The translations under genes and the position numbers were made by a program. The notes beneath the pieces are model-generated. The model did no database searches. It worked only from the letters and a program-made list of their open reading frames with translations, and was not told the origin of the DNA. A DNA stretch of 60,168 bases from a virus, in IMG/VR virus record IMGVR_UViG_3300031753_000007, positions 1-60,168 of that record; one strand, given 5' to 3'. Shown here piece after piece: positions 25,001-33,118 of this stretch (position 1 is the first letter of the stretch; each line of letters starts with the position of its first letter).

Positions 25001-25749
25001 GCTTTGCCAATCGCACTACGCTCATCACGGCGCCCGGCACGGCAGGCTCGGTACCTACGGTGAATGCAGACCATAACATCTCTGTGGCGCTGCGTACGGG
25101 CGCGAACGACGAGGGCATCCCCCTCAACCGCAAACAGTATGGGAATGTGATCTTCGACCTAGACCCAGGCGGTGCGACGAACGCTGCGCCTGTGACCATC
25201 ACGCCTTACATCAATGGCGAGACTGCGAACCAAGCCACGATCACTGTCACGGGTACGGGACGCCAGCAGGTGGCACTCGACTTGAACGACTACTTCGCCT
25301 TCAACACGGAGTATGAGGTCAAGTGGGAGAGGACGGATGTGGGCGGGGGCGTCATCACGGCACCTATACTCTATCAGTACGACACGTTGTGGTTCCCTGA
25401 GCCAGTTGGCGTTCTCCACTGGCAATCGCAACCTACCTCCTTTGGCTTCCCAGGATATGTGCACTGTCGCGACGCTTATATCGCCATACGCTCGACTGCC
25501 ACTGTCACACTTACTATGACCATCGACGGCGTGACGGTACAGACTTATACCATCCCCTCGACAGGAGGCCAGCGTCTCAAGCAGTACGTACCATTCGCAT
25601 CGAATAAGGGCCTGCTCTATCAGTTCGCACTGGATAGCACGGCTGAGTTCCGCATCTATGAGCCCGATCTTGAGACGCGTGCGAAGCCGTGGCTTGGCAT
25701 CTTAGGCTACAGCGTACAGCGCGTGCTCGGTGGGGAGGTCGCAACGTGA
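22033..25749 (+). CDS. Large tail hub / stabilisation protein
   Basis: 1238 residues from GTG in a GTGA overlap. The N-terminus (residues 35-55: LPVIEGEIRTRDGLTLI) matches podovirus tail tube/stabilisation proteins that plug the neck. The middle has several beta-sandwich modules, including one around 430-540, and around residues 660-800 the motif MAGCVYNNQNFAFSRERIY with a following GYIANVTF resembles beta-propeller blades of such hub proteins. The C-terminal third is beta-rich. Probably forms the tail nozzle or plug. Confidence 0.65.
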   Translation: MSQYNHALRKFADTGLQLRLPVDLVPATQYSRLTNALPVIEGEIRTRDGLTLIKDVFTQAAIATLSRANIGTLLATTATTIYPHGYVVGQGVTIVVVGNDPMGGNVIEIGTFFVTITAIPSPTQFQWAVGQGIPGTWSGTQLMANVFAQATGAGPVQTLNATVITNIFRLNQSLPSVPSDQIVAMSGRLYRSNLNTTAPTSVSFVINALGISINIITVTLTAPPFTLPLGTLVTLSGLTTNPGLNGATFFVSQITSTTVSGFISQLPVPNLAETGQITGQTLVQPPFEELVLPSIAGEPPSTQNGFSPRPLSIIEFRFTDDPASWAIIASPSVMAKYREQAGSLPFLFFGLGNYVPILPATATAGAAGSLNSTGGANYDWRYTYYDGYVNTEGNPSPGTVAGSVDVKNSTAQTNPDPNFNGGGSFPFTNSAFTGVSNTGGTGTATQSDATTFHQTSCRWRGFANPVTTPFLITLSVTWQVTIVHTTPAPVQGQLNYSTDGGVTFHNFAVVSNASSGTLVSTVNLPLSTDFTQVQLQAYGFCNVDVATHMTGSSVTILISNIEIDSNLSPTSGAIPVVNQTGVVCVQAPTVNDGRITGIRLYRRGGSLPDFWRLVGTFNLSALVRGGCGVGFLQIIDNVPDSQLSTQPFLQLDNDMPVSSISTLNQPLNFVWGPVGLEARVLGVGDPNRPECVYFSKPGNPDAWPPENFLEVSEPGTPMVAGCVYNNQNFAFSRERIYQLIEGYIANVTFTPFVTPSAHGLFTPWGLAVGPAIYFVSKDGIYETIGGQERSIVENDIKPLFPTYDTPGQDVEGYEAVDMTKPDNIRLRYHNDELYFTYTGATTGTRQMLVYDILKKRWRAGRFSAGISEVYSQPDITSSLLLGTDGGAYYSAGGNFDPFELDVIENAIILAAATATTLTPGSYYARMSRFTAVGEVALSNEVAGLAIDAAHGILVVFPSAPAGTTKWRVYYGTTLGQENQYMEFIEATVAGFANRTTLITAPGTAGSVPTVNADHNISVALRTGANDEGIPLNRKQYGNVIFDLDPGGATNAAPVTITPYINGETANQATITVTGTGRQQVALDLNDYFAFNTEYEVKWERTDVGGGVITAPILYQYDTLWFPEPVGVLHWQSQPTSFGFPGYVHCRDAYIAIRSTATVTLTMTIDGVTVQTYTIPSTGGQRLKQYVPFASNKGLLYQFALDSTAEFRIYEPDLETRAKPWLGILGYSVQRVLGGEVAT

Positions 25750-26168
25750 CCTTCAAGATGCAACCCGACGTGATCGTGCGCGTGGACGATCCTCAGCACG
25801 TGGCGCAGAACACGAACAAGAACATGCAGCGCATCTTCACCGCCCACCAGACGCTCGATGGTACGGCGATCAAGGCGCCGACATTGGGCGGTGGATTCGC
25901 GGTGAACTCGGGCTCGCTGACGGTCACAGGCTCGAAGACGGGCATCGCTTCCGGCCTGACGGCGGTCACGCAGGTGGTGGCGTCGATCGACAATGGCGCG
26001 ACGGCCACGAACTTCTGGGTGACGGCTAGGGTGACGCCTACGAATGCGGCACAGGTGGACGTGTTCGTCTGGCAGCCGACCGCGGCCGGGAACAATACGC
26101 CGATCGCAGCGACGACGCCAGTGACGGTCAGGTGGTGGTGTTCTGGGACCTCGACCGCGTCGCAATAG
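25746..26168 (+). CDS. Small structural protein
   Basis: 140 residues from GTG 25746 (GTGA overlap), preferred over upstream codons inside the previous gene. Helical N-terminal 35 residues (DDPQHVAQNTNKNMQRIFTA), then a beta domain with Thr/Val-rich strands (TNFWVTARVTPTNAAQVDVF). This looks like a coiled-coil-anchored fibre or tip protein on the tail hub. Confidence 0.6.
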   Translation: MTFKMQPDVIVRVDDPQHVAQNTNKNMQRIFTAHQTLDGTAIKAPTLGGGFAVNSGSLTVTGSKTGIASGLTAVTQVVASIDNGATATNFWVTARVTPTNAAQVDVFVWQPTAAGNNTPIAATTPVTVRWWCSGTSTASQ

Positions 26169-26198
26169 TCTTGCCAGCGAAGGTGGATAGGAGCCAGA

Positions 26199-26861
26199 AT
26201 GGCGCGAGGTGACGACATGACGCTGCTGGAGAGGTTGGCTGGGACCCCACCGCCGTCGCCCCCCAGCGCTGTGCCTGCTGAGCCGCCTGCGGCCGTGGTG
26301 CCGACGCACGGCAACATCCGCCTCGTCCCCTACAACGCCATCTACGACCCTCAGGCTGACGCCTTCCTCGCCTATATGTGGCAGCGCCTGCAGCGCGACG
26401 ACGTGGTCGACTACTACTTCCCGGGCCAGAAGGAGACGGGTTTCGCCACCTTCGTGCGCATGATGAGTGGGGATGCGCAAGTGGCGCTCGTGATCACTGA
26501 CGCGACCAACGGCCAGTGGAAAGACACAGTGGCAGGCTTCGTCACGTGGACGCCCTCGCATATGGGCGCAAGCGAGGTGATCATCGCTGGCTTCATCTTC
26601 TTCCGTGAGTTCTGGGACCACCGCACAACGGACAACACAGGCGCCGCGGCCTTCGACTACTGGTTCACCCAGACCAAGGCGCAGGTGGTGCTGGGCGTGT
26701 GCCCGGCGTTGCATATGACCGCCTTGCGCTACAACAAGCGTATCGGCCTGCACGAGGTGGGACGCATCCCACAGGCGCATCTCTACCACGGCGAGCCTTG
26801 TGATGCAGTGCTCGTGGCGATCACACGGAACGAGTGGCTCGCTCGTAAGGGAGGCAACTAG
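26199..26861 (+). CDS. GNAT-family N-acetyltransferase in virion operon
   Basis: 220 residues. After a Pro-rich leader, residues 36-205 have GNAT layout: a first strand/helix (IRLVPYNAIYDPQADAFLAY), a central strand pair (VAGFVTWTP, IIAGFIFFREFW), the acetyl-CoA loop region, and a C-terminal ALRYNKRIGLHEVGRIPQAH motif where the penultimate helix and last strands occur. GNAT proteins often sit beside ejection proteins in podovirus-like genomes. Substrate unknown; it could modify a virion or host protein. Confidence 0.7.
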   Translation: MARGDDMTLLERLAGTPPPSPPSAVPAEPPAAVVPTHGNIRLVPYNAIYDPQADAFLAYMWQRLQRDDVVDYYFPGQKETGFATFVRMMSGDAQVALVITDATNGQWKDTVAGFVTWTPSHMGASEVIIAGFIFFREFWDHRTTDNTGAAAFDYWFTQTKAQVVLGVCPALHMTALRYNKRIGLHEVGRIPQAHLYHGEPCDAVLVAITRNEWLARKGGN

Positions 26862-27479
26862 ATGCCGCTTGCTGCCGCAGCAGGACCGGCGATTGGCAAG
26901 GGGCTGGCGGGAGCTGGCCTCGGTGCTTCGGGCGCGAGTGGCAAGAAGGCCTCGAACGCCGCCAATAAGCTCGCGCAGCAGCAGCTGCAGCTTCAGCAGG
27001 GACAGTTCGGCCTAGCCAAGCAGCAGATGGGCCTGGGCAATCAGGCGCTTGGTGGCGCCTCGAACTACTGGAGCGCTCTGCTCTCTGGGGACCGCAACGC
27101 AGCTCAGAACGCTGTGGGCCCTTACGCTTCGATGATCGGCTCTACGGCGGAAGGTGGCCGTCAGGCGATCCAGGCACTCACGCCGCGCGGAGGCGAGCAG
27201 AACCTCGCACTGGCCCAGAACTACAATCAGGCGCAGAATCAGATCGCACGCCTGTACGCTGGGATGCAGCCACTTGCGGCGCAGGGCCTCGGGCAAATTG
27301 GTGGCCAGTACCTCGGGTCTGCCGCTGGCTTCAATCCGAATGCGAACATCGGTGCTGGTGCAGGCATCTATGGGCAGGAGATGCAGAGCGCTGGCCAAGC
27401 GGGTGCGGGCTTTGGCAGCCTGCTCTTCAACCAGTTGAACAAGGCGCGTAACGGTGGTGGGGGCGGAGGCAAACAGTAA
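26862..27479 (+). CDS. Gln/Ala/Gly-rich ejection-type protein
   Basis: 205 residues starting directly at the previous stop. Low-complexity Ala/Gly/Gln helical sequence (KLAQQQLQLQQGQFGLAKQQ; GGASNYWSALLSGDRNAAQN) with a Gly tail. This is the usual look of internal virion proteins ejected with DNA to form a transenvelope channel. First of three consecutive ejection-type genes. Confidence 0.6.
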   Translation: MPLAAAAGPAIGKGLAGAGLGASGASGKKASNAANKLAQQQLQLQQGQFGLAKQQMGLGNQALGGASNYWSALLSGDRNAAQNAVGPYASMIGSTAEGGRQAIQALTPRGGEQNLALAQNYNQAQNQIARLYAGMQPLAAQGLGQIGGQYLGSAAGFNPNANIGAGAGIYGQEMQSAGQAGAGFGSLLFNQLNKARNGGGGGGKQ

Positions 27480-29225
27480 ATGGGCAGCGGTCTAGCCAAC
27501 GTGCTCGGTGGGGCAGCAGAGGGCTTCGAGCAAGCCCGCCAACAGGACCTCACGCGCCAGTTCGCCGATGAACAGAACCGCCGCAACCTCGCCGCCGACT
27601 TCCTGGGCAAGATCGCCTTCGACGAGAATGCGCCGCCCGAGATGCGCAACGCCGCCCTCCAGAGCCACCTCCAGCTAGCCCAGCAGGACTGGAAGCGGCC
27701 GATGGACCTGAAGAAGATCTTCGATCCGGTCTTCCAGGCGCATACGCAGGCACAAGCGGCTAAGACAGCGGCGGCACAGGCTCCCGCGCCTCCGGTCACG
27801 CAGACGTTCACTCCACCACCTCCGCTACCTACGCCCCCATCCCCGCCCTCCGCAGCTGCCGGCGCTCCTTCCGGCCAGATGGGCCCACCGTCTGTCCAGC
27901 AGGCGGCAGCTGCCCTTCCTTTGCGGCGTCCTCCAGCGCCTCCACAGGCTGGACAGGTACAGTTCACGCCTCCACCTGGGCCTACGCCTCCTCCTGTGCC
28001 ACCAGAGAGCATGCTGGGATCGCCGGAGCGCACGACGCAGATTGCGGCGGCACGCACCGCAGCGTTGACTGGGGCCGCGGCCGGCGCAGAGATGAAGACG
28101 CCCATCTACACGCGCAACCCTGATGGGACCTTCACCGTGGTGGGCATGAGCGGGGCTGGGGCTCAGATGCAGGGTGGCATCCCCAACGCCATCTCTCCCT
28201 ACATGATGCAGGGACGCGGGTTGAGGCAGATCACCTATCTCGACCCGACGACGGGGCAGCCTCAGCCAGGCGTCCACAACCTGTTCACAGGCGAAGTGCT
28301 CGACCAGCAGGGCCACGTGGTGCCAGGCGCGGTACCCTTTGAGTCGTCACTCTTGCCCTCCGTGTCAGGCGAGAGCATGGCGCCATCAGGAGCGATCACG
28401 CGCACGCGAACGCCTATACTGCGGCCACCGGGAGGTGCTCCAACTCCAGCAGGGGGCGGAGGACGTGCTCCCACAGCCCCAGCGGCACCGGGCGGTACTG
28501 GCGGTGCAGCCAAAGGAGCTGCTACGAAGCTCCCAGTCACGACCGCTGACTTCCAGTCGATCAAGGACCCCGTCACGCGCGAGGCCCTCGATTGGGCCAC
28601 CCTCGGCCAGAAGCCCACAGGCGGCATCATGGCAGAGCGCCAGGTCGAGACGCGCATGAATCAGCTAGGGCTCGCGAAGGCCCTGCCGGTGCCTCCTGCG
28701 CTCCAACGCACTATCCAGGAGCAGTTCGTCGCCCGCAACTCCGCCATCGGCCTGATCGATGACATCATGGCCAACAAGAGCACCTTCAGCAGCTTGCTCG
28801 GCGGCGGCAAGATCGCCATCGCCTCACGTCCAGATGGCAGCGGCTTCGTGCAGCGCCTCATGCCCCTGAGCGACCAAGAGGCCCGTGTCGTCGGTGACTT
28901 TGAGCAGCTGGTCGAGCATGCGAACCTCTTGCGTGGGCCACTGGGGGCGACAGGTTTTCGCGGGGCACAGGCGTGGGGTGCGTTGCAGGCTCAGCGTGGC
29001 AATCCAGCAGGTGACCCACGTATCACGACGCAGGTGATGAGTGGCATGCGCGACAGGCTGGTGGGACTGAACTCTGCCGATAAGCTAGTGCTCACGGGAG
29101 GTGGGATGAGCGGCGCTGCAGCCGATCCGTACGAGGGCCACACCGCCACCAATCCTGCTAATAAGCACCAGATCAAGTGGACGCAGGGGCACTGGGTGGA
29201 CGCTAAGACGGGAGAGCCGATCTAA
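27480..29225 (+). CDS. Pro-rich ejection-type internal virion protein
   Basis: 581 residues, start abutting the previous stop. Helical N-terminus (residues 10-80, EQARQQDLTRQFADEQNRRN), then a long Pro/Ala/Gln-rich disordered region (95-190, and again 300-345), then a helical C-terminal domain from about 360 (EALDWATLGQKPTGGIMAER). Size, disorder and order between two other such genes support an internal ejection protein. No enzymatic motif is visible. Confidence 0.55.
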   Translation: MGSGLANVLGGAAEGFEQARQQDLTRQFADEQNRRNLAADFLGKIAFDENAPPEMRNAALQSHLQLAQQDWKRPMDLKKIFDPVFQAHTQAQAAKTAAAQAPAPPVTQTFTPPPPLPTPPSPPSAAAGAPSGQMGPPSVQQAAAALPLRRPPAPPQAGQVQFTPPPGPTPPPVPPESMLGSPERTTQIAAARTAALTGAAAGAEMKTPIYTRNPDGTFTVVGMSGAGAQMQGGIPNAISPYMMQGRGLRQITYLDPTTGQPQPGVHNLFTGEVLDQQGHVVPGAVPFESSLLPSVSGESMAPSGAITRTRTPILRPPGGAPTPAGGGGRAPTAPAAPGGTGGAAKGAATKLPVTTADFQSIKDPVTREALDWATLGQKPTGGIMAERQVETRMNQLGLAKALPVPPALQRTIQEQFVARNSAIGLIDDIMANKSTFSSLLGGGKIAIASRPDGSGFVQRLMPLSDQEARVVGDFEQLVEHANLLRGPLGATGFRGAQAWGALQAQRGNPAGDPRITTQVMSGMRDRLVGLNSADKLVLTGGGMSGAAADPYEGHTATNPANKHQIKWTQGHWVDAKTGEPI

Positions 29226-31021
29226 TGGCGGCACCTCCACAGCTTCCGAGCGGATACCAGCTTGACCCCCCAGCTGGCGCACCTAAGCCTCCTGCTGGCT
29301 ATCAGTTTGATGGCACGCAGCCGAATGGCGACACCTACCAAGGCGGCTTCCTGCACCACTTGGGCTCGTCACTGTGGAATGCGGGTGTGGGCCTCGTCAA
29401 TGCGGTCACCAATCCTGCAGGTGGACTCGCTGGGTCACTCGTGCAGAGTGTCTACAACCAGACTGGCGGATGGGGACGGCCGAGCCAAGCGGCTCAAGAA
29501 TGGCAACAGCGCACAGCGGAGGGGCGTTCCCTGCCGTACAGGATCATGGCTCCGCTAGCTGAGACCGTGACGCCATTGAATGTGCAGGCGCAGGAGGAAG
29601 CGGCGCGTCGTGGAGATGTAGGTGGTGTAGCTGGCGAGGCTGTCGGAGCTGGCACGATCGCGGCCGCTCCACTTGCGGTGGAGGGTGCAGCTCGCGCTGC
29701 AAATCGTGTCATCCCCTCGACCACGCGCGCAGGCGCAGGTCTCCAAGCGCTTGAGACCCGCTACGCCGACCATCCTGTCGAGCCCAACCAGTTCGCCGCT
29801 GCGACCGCCAAGATCCAGCAGGAACTCGATACCGTGGGTGCCAAGGTGCCCGACCGCATCCAGCACGTGATGGACCGCGTGCAACAGGCCGACGCTGAGG
29901 CGCGCGCAGGCGTCCAAGGTGGCCAGGGCCCGCTCACCTTCAAGGAAGCCCGCACCATCCTCAAGCAGTTCAACGATCAGATCGACTTCCGCAATCCGAA
30001 CCCGACCGACCGCCTCTACCAGCGGGCGGCAGGGGCGCTCGACCAGGACATCACGACCAGCGTGGCGCAGCCCTCGCAGGTGGCGCCTAAAGGCTTCCTG
30101 CCAGACTACCTGCGCATGGCGAATGAGTACCGGCGTGGGAAGCAGATCATCCGGGCCGGAGAGGCTGCGGGGCCGTTCATCGGTGGCGGCGTGGGAGCTT
30201 ACTTGGGGCGTGGCGCAGGTGGAGCTGTGGCGGCGGAAGCCGCTGGAGGTGGAGCGCTTCTCGGTCGTGTCGTAGGGAAGCCTACAGTCGGGGCTATGAC
30301 GCGTGCTCTGATCGAGCGCCAGGGTGGGGCACCTAACATCTCACTTCCGCCAGAAGCACCTGCACCACCTGTACCAGCTGCAGCTGCCCCAGCCGCGACA
30401 CCACCGCCAGCGCCCCCTGCGGAGGTCTCAGGCGCACCTGGAGGCGTCGAGCGCCGCACCGACATCGCTGCTCGCCAGCACTTTGCTCAGCTCTCACCCC
30501 AGGAGCAATATGAGGCTGCCTTTACTAACCACGTGACTGGGTTGCCCAACGCTCGCGCCTTCGACTGGATACGCCAACGGGAACCAGCAGCGCCTTCGTA
30601 TGGCTTCTCCGACGTCGCTGGCCTGAAGTGGCTGAACGACACGCACGGAATGGAGGCGGGGAATGCGCTACTCCAAGCCAAAGCACGTGCTCTCCAAGAA
30701 GCGGGCATTTCCTCTTTTCATACGGGTGGGGATGAGTTTACCCATGTATCGCCGGATCCGGTTAATCTTAACAATCGGCTGGCGGCTGCGAACCAGAACC
30801 TCCGCAACGCCGTGATCGAGTTCAGGGACGCGAAGACTGGGCAGCTCCAGCACTACACTGGCGCTGAGTTCCGCTACGGTGTCGGGTCCTCACCCGAGCA
30901 AGCACAGGCTGGCATGATGGCGCGCAAGGCGGCAGGGAAGGCGACGCGTGGTACGCAGGGCATGCTACGGCGCGTTCCGCCACCTGCGCCACCGCCCGGT
31001 CCTGTCGAGGCGACGCCATGA
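29225..31021 (+). CDS. Ejection-type virion protein with C-terminal GGDEF-like domain
   Basis: 598 residues. Residues 1-30 carry two P-x-G-Y-Q repeats; 30-120 are Gly/Ala-rich; 150-300 are helical (ATAKIQQELDTVGAKVPDRI) with a hydrophobic Gly-rich stretch at about 315-350 that could insert in membrane; 370-400 are Pro/Ala-rich linker. Residues 425-560 are GGDEF-like: TGLPNARAF (438-446), SDVAGLKWLNDTHG (462-475) and TGGDEF (500-505). The GGDEF signature is intact, but the canonical second metal-site Asp is replaced by Ala (DVAGLK for D-x-D-x-F-K). No inhibitory or partner EAL domain is present. It may make or bind a cyclic nucleotide after ejection into the host, or be structural. Confidence 0.7.
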   Translation: MAAPPQLPSGYQLDPPAGAPKPPAGYQFDGTQPNGDTYQGGFLHHLGSSLWNAGVGLVNAVTNPAGGLAGSLVQSVYNQTGGWGRPSQAAQEWQQRTAEGRSLPYRIMAPLAETVTPLNVQAQEEAARRGDVGGVAGEAVGAGTIAAAPLAVEGAARAANRVIPSTTRAGAGLQALETRYADHPVEPNQFAAATAKIQQELDTVGAKVPDRIQHVMDRVQQADAEARAGVQGGQGPLTFKEARTILKQFNDQIDFRNPNPTDRLYQRAAGALDQDITTSVAQPSQVAPKGFLPDYLRMANEYRRGKQIIRAGEAAGPFIGGGVGAYLGRGAGGAVAAEAAGGGALLGRVVGKPTVGAMTRALIERQGGAPNISLPPEAPAPPVPAAAAPAATPPPAPPAEVSGAPGGVERRTDIAARQHFAQLSPQEQYEAAFTNHVTGLPNARAFDWIRQREPAAPSYGFSDVAGLKWLNDTHGMEAGNALLQAKARALQEAGISSFHTGGDEFTHVSPDPVNLNNRLAAANQNLRNAVIEFRDAKTGQLQHYTGAEFRYGVGSSPEQAQAGMMARKAAGKATRGTQGMLRRVPPPAPPPGPVEATP

Positions 31022-31290
31022 TCAAGCACATCAGCGACCTCAAGGATAAGCCACGGCGTGCTGGAACGTGGCGCGTGCTCTCGCATGAGGAGGCGGCTCG
31101 CGTGCGTGCCCAGGACACAGCCGAGCGCAATGCCCATCGCTTGCCACCGGAGGCCTACACCAAGTTCCTCCTGCAGGCGAAGCACGGTGAGATTGCACCA
31201 GGCGAGGCAGACCGCCGCGTCGCCAAGTACGGTGGCAGTACTAAAGTGCAGCCCATCAGGCCATTCCCACGACCCCCGCGGGGCACCTAA
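31018..31290 (+). CDS. Hypothetical basic protein
   Basis: 90 residues in an ATGA overlap with the GGDEF gene. Charged and helical (LSHEEAARVRAQDTAERNAH) with a Pro/Arg-rich end (PIRPFPRPPRGT). No family assigned; coupling suggests a small partner of the virion protein or a late gene. Confidence 0.6.
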   Translation: MIKHISDLKDKPRRAGTWRVLSHEEAARVRAQDTAERNAHRLPPEAYTKFLLQAKHGEIAPGEADRRVAKYGGSTKVQPIRPFPRPPRGT

Positions 31291-31291
31291 G

Positions 31292-31546
31292 ATGGGCACG
31301 ACGCCCCTCGCCACAGAGCGCCGCTGGCATGGCACACGCTGTGCTCAGGTGGTCGACCTGCTGCTCCAGGGCCTCTCGAACAAGGAGATCGCGGGCGACA
31401 TGGGCATCGCTGAGCGCACGGTCAAGGCCTACGTGCACCGCCTGATCAACGAGTACAACGTGACGGGCGGTGTCAAACGCGTGAAGCTGGCTGTTCTGCT
31501 CTACCGTGAGCAGCTGGCCAGTGAAGCGAACAAGGAGACTGAATGA
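31292..31546 (+). CDS. LuxR-type helix-turn-helix regulator
   Basis: 84 residues from ATG 31292, one base after the previous stop. Residues 22-55 form a LuxR/GerE HTH: VVDLLLQGLSNKEIAGDMGI followed by AERTVKAYVHRLINEYNV. There is no receiver or ligand domain, so it is an isolated DNA-binding unit. Its place between virion and lysis genes suggests control of late or lysis timing, which is inference. It overlaps the next gene by ATGA. Confidence 0.8.
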   Translation: MGTTPLATERRWHGTRCAQVVDLLLQGLSNKEIAGDMGIAERTVKAYVHRLINEYNVTGGVKRVKLAVLLYREQLASEANKETE

Positions 31547-31770
31547 ACACGATCCTCAACTCGATCCACACGCATCCGACGTATTGGGCCCTTGGAGCCT
31601 ACTACCTGTTCTCGAACGCAGTCAGCGCCCTACCAACGCCTGCACAGGGGAACAATGGCGCCTACCGTTGGCTATTCGACTTCTCCCATGGCCTCGCGGG
31701 CAACATCAGCCGCATCGTAGCCACGCGTTATCCACAAGCCGCCACAGGCTCTGTGGCCACTAAGCCGTAG
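31543..31770 (+). CDS. Hypothetical lysis-region protein
   Basis: 75 residues, ATGA overlap with the regulator. Residues 12-29 (YWALGAYYLFSNAVSALP) are moderately hydrophobic and could be one membrane segment; the rest is polar. A perfect DnaA-box-like string lies in its 3' part (31728-31736), probably by chance. Possible holin accessory. Confidence 0.6.
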   Translation: MNTILNSIHTHPTYWALGAYYLFSNAVSALPTPAQGNNGAYRWLFDFSHGLAGNISRIVATRYPQAATGSVATKP

Positions 31771-31777
31771 ATACGCG

Positions 31778-32041
31778 ATGCGCTCCCTCTCCATGGCGCA
31801 GTGGAAGATGGGATGGGGATTCCTGCTTCTAGCTGGCATCTTGGGCCTTTGCGCCAGGATCGCTTTGGGCCACGTAGAGCAGCAGACCTCCTACGGTCTG
31901 ACAGAGATCATTGGCATTCTGGCAGTGCTCGCGGGGCAATGGGCCAACTGGGCCTTTGGGGAAAGCCGTAGCTCCTCGAAGACTGAGCCCACCGCGTCAT
32001 TAGAATCAAGCAGTTCCGCAAGTCGTAACGAGCCGCAATAG
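31778..32041 (+). CDS. Holin candidate
   Basis: 87 residues with two hydrophobic stretches: residues 12-30 (GWGFLLLAGILGLCARIAL) and 41-58 (LTEIIGILAVLAGQWANWA), then a Ser/Lys/Glu polar tail. This two-segment design with a charged C-terminus fits small phage holins, and two lysozyme-type genes follow. Holin function is inferred from topology and place. Confidence 0.6.
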   Translation: MRSLSMAQWKMGWGFLLLAGILGLCARIALGHVEQQTSYGLTEIIGILAVLAGQWANWAFGESRSSSKTEPTASLESSSSASRNEPQ

Positions 32042-32082
32042 GCCGTTACGCCTTCGGAACACTGTGCTAGTAACCTAAAGAT

Positions 32083-32604
32083 GTGGCCCCTAAGGACGCG
32101 AGGTTCTCAGATTGGTTCGAGTGGATCCTGAGCATCGTGGACATGACGCCTGAGAACCGACGCTTCATCGACACTTGCTCGGTAGCGGCGCGCATGGTGG
32201 CGCACCCCTATCCGGATGCAGTCGCCTGCGAGGCTGCGCTAGAGTCGAACTATGGGCATTCGCATGCAATGCTCGTGGGCAACAATCCGCTGAGCCTCAA
32301 GACCTTCGAGCATCCCACCTACGGCCAAGTGTCGTTGCCCGCCAAGGAGTTCCTGCACCCAGATTGGATCCCAAACGATGGCTTTCTCATCCACTATCCG
32401 TCGCTAGCGGATTGCTTCGCCGATCGCCTGGCGACGCTCGTCCGCCTCAAGCAGATTTACCCCACTTACAAGGAAGCGTTGGAGGCCGACACTGTCGATG
32501 GCTACATCACAGCGGTCTCTAAGACGTGGCTGCACGACTTAGACAGGAGCCTCAAGGTGATGATCATCTATCGTAGGTACATCACCGATCACTTCAACAC
32601 GTAG
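32083..32604 (+). CDS. Endolysin: GH73-like glucosaminidase
   Basis: 173 residues from GTG. Residues 30-70 show a lysozyme-like core: SVAARMVAHPYPDAVACEAA, then LESNYGHS with E54 as candidate catalytic Glu, then LVGNNPLSLK. This matches the Bax/GH73 'E-S-x-x-G-x-S ... N-x-x-x-x-K' layout. The enzyme would cut the glycan strands of peptidoglycan. No signal peptide, so release via the holin is expected. A 42-base gap precedes it. Confidence 0.65.
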   Translation: MAPKDARFSDWFEWILSIVDMTPENRRFIDTCSVAARMVAHPYPDAVACEAALESNYGHSHAMLVGNNPLSLKTFEHPTYGQVSLPAKEFLHPDWIPNDGFLIHYPSLADCFADRLATLVRLKQIYPTYKEALEADTVDGYITAVSKTWLHDLDRSLKVMIIYRRYITDHFNT

Positions 32605-32614
32605 GAGGCACGCG

Positions 32615-33118
32615 ATGGGCCTTGACAGCTTTTCCGAAAGTCGCCTGAGCGAAGTGCACCCGATGCTGGCAGAGAAGATACGGGCGATGGCGGATGCGCT
32701 CGAAGCCCAGGGCGTCTCGATCCGTGTGACCCAAGGCCTACGTACGTGGGACGAGCAGGCAGCGCTCTACGCCAAGGGCCGCACTGCTCCGGGGCCTAAG
32801 GTCACCAATGCTTCAGCTGGGACGAGCTGGCACAACTACGGGCTTGCTGTGGATGTCGTGCCCATGACGCCGCTAGGGCCAGACTGGAACACGTCGCATC
32901 CGGTGTGGCAGGCGATCATTACAACGGGCGAGGCACAAGGGCTCGTGGCCGGCGCGAAGTGGCGCAGCTTCCCTGACTACCCACATTTCCAGCTCACGGG
33001 GACACTACCCGTCTCACCTGATGAAGGCGTACGTGAGGCTTATGAGCAAGGTGGGGTTACGGGTGTGTGGACGGCTGCGGGGCTCGCATTGCCTAGCGAT
33101 GGCACGGTCTCTGCCTAA
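32615..33118 (+). CDS. Endolysin: M15-family peptidase
   Basis: 167 residues with TAGGAGG upstream. Residues 35-80 (VSIRVTQGLRTWDEQAALYA; TSWHNYGLAVDVV) and 119-126 (FPDYPHFQL) carry the zinc ligands H73, D80 and H124 of VanY/L-alanyl-D-glutamate-type M15 peptidases. It would cleave peptide stems of peptidoglycan. The C-terminal 40 residues form a small extra segment. Its stop overlaps that of the convergent membrane gene. Confidence 0.8.
   Translation: MGLDSFSESRLSEVHPMLAEKIRAMADALEAQGVSIRVTQGLRTWDEQAALYAKGRTAPGPKVTNASAGTSWHNYGLAVDVVPMTPLGPDWNTSHPVWQAIITTGEAQGLVAGAKWRSFPDYPHFQLTGTLPVSPDEGVREAYEQGGVTGVWTAAGLALPSDGTVSA

Noticed and set aside
27368-28105. A Gly/Ala/Cys-rich 245-residue minus-strand frame
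   Set aside because: It lies opposite the Pro-rich ejection gene; its composition is the complement of Pro/Ala codons.
31728-31736. A second perfect DnaA box
   Set aside because: It is inside a coding gene with no other origin-like features; chance is likely.
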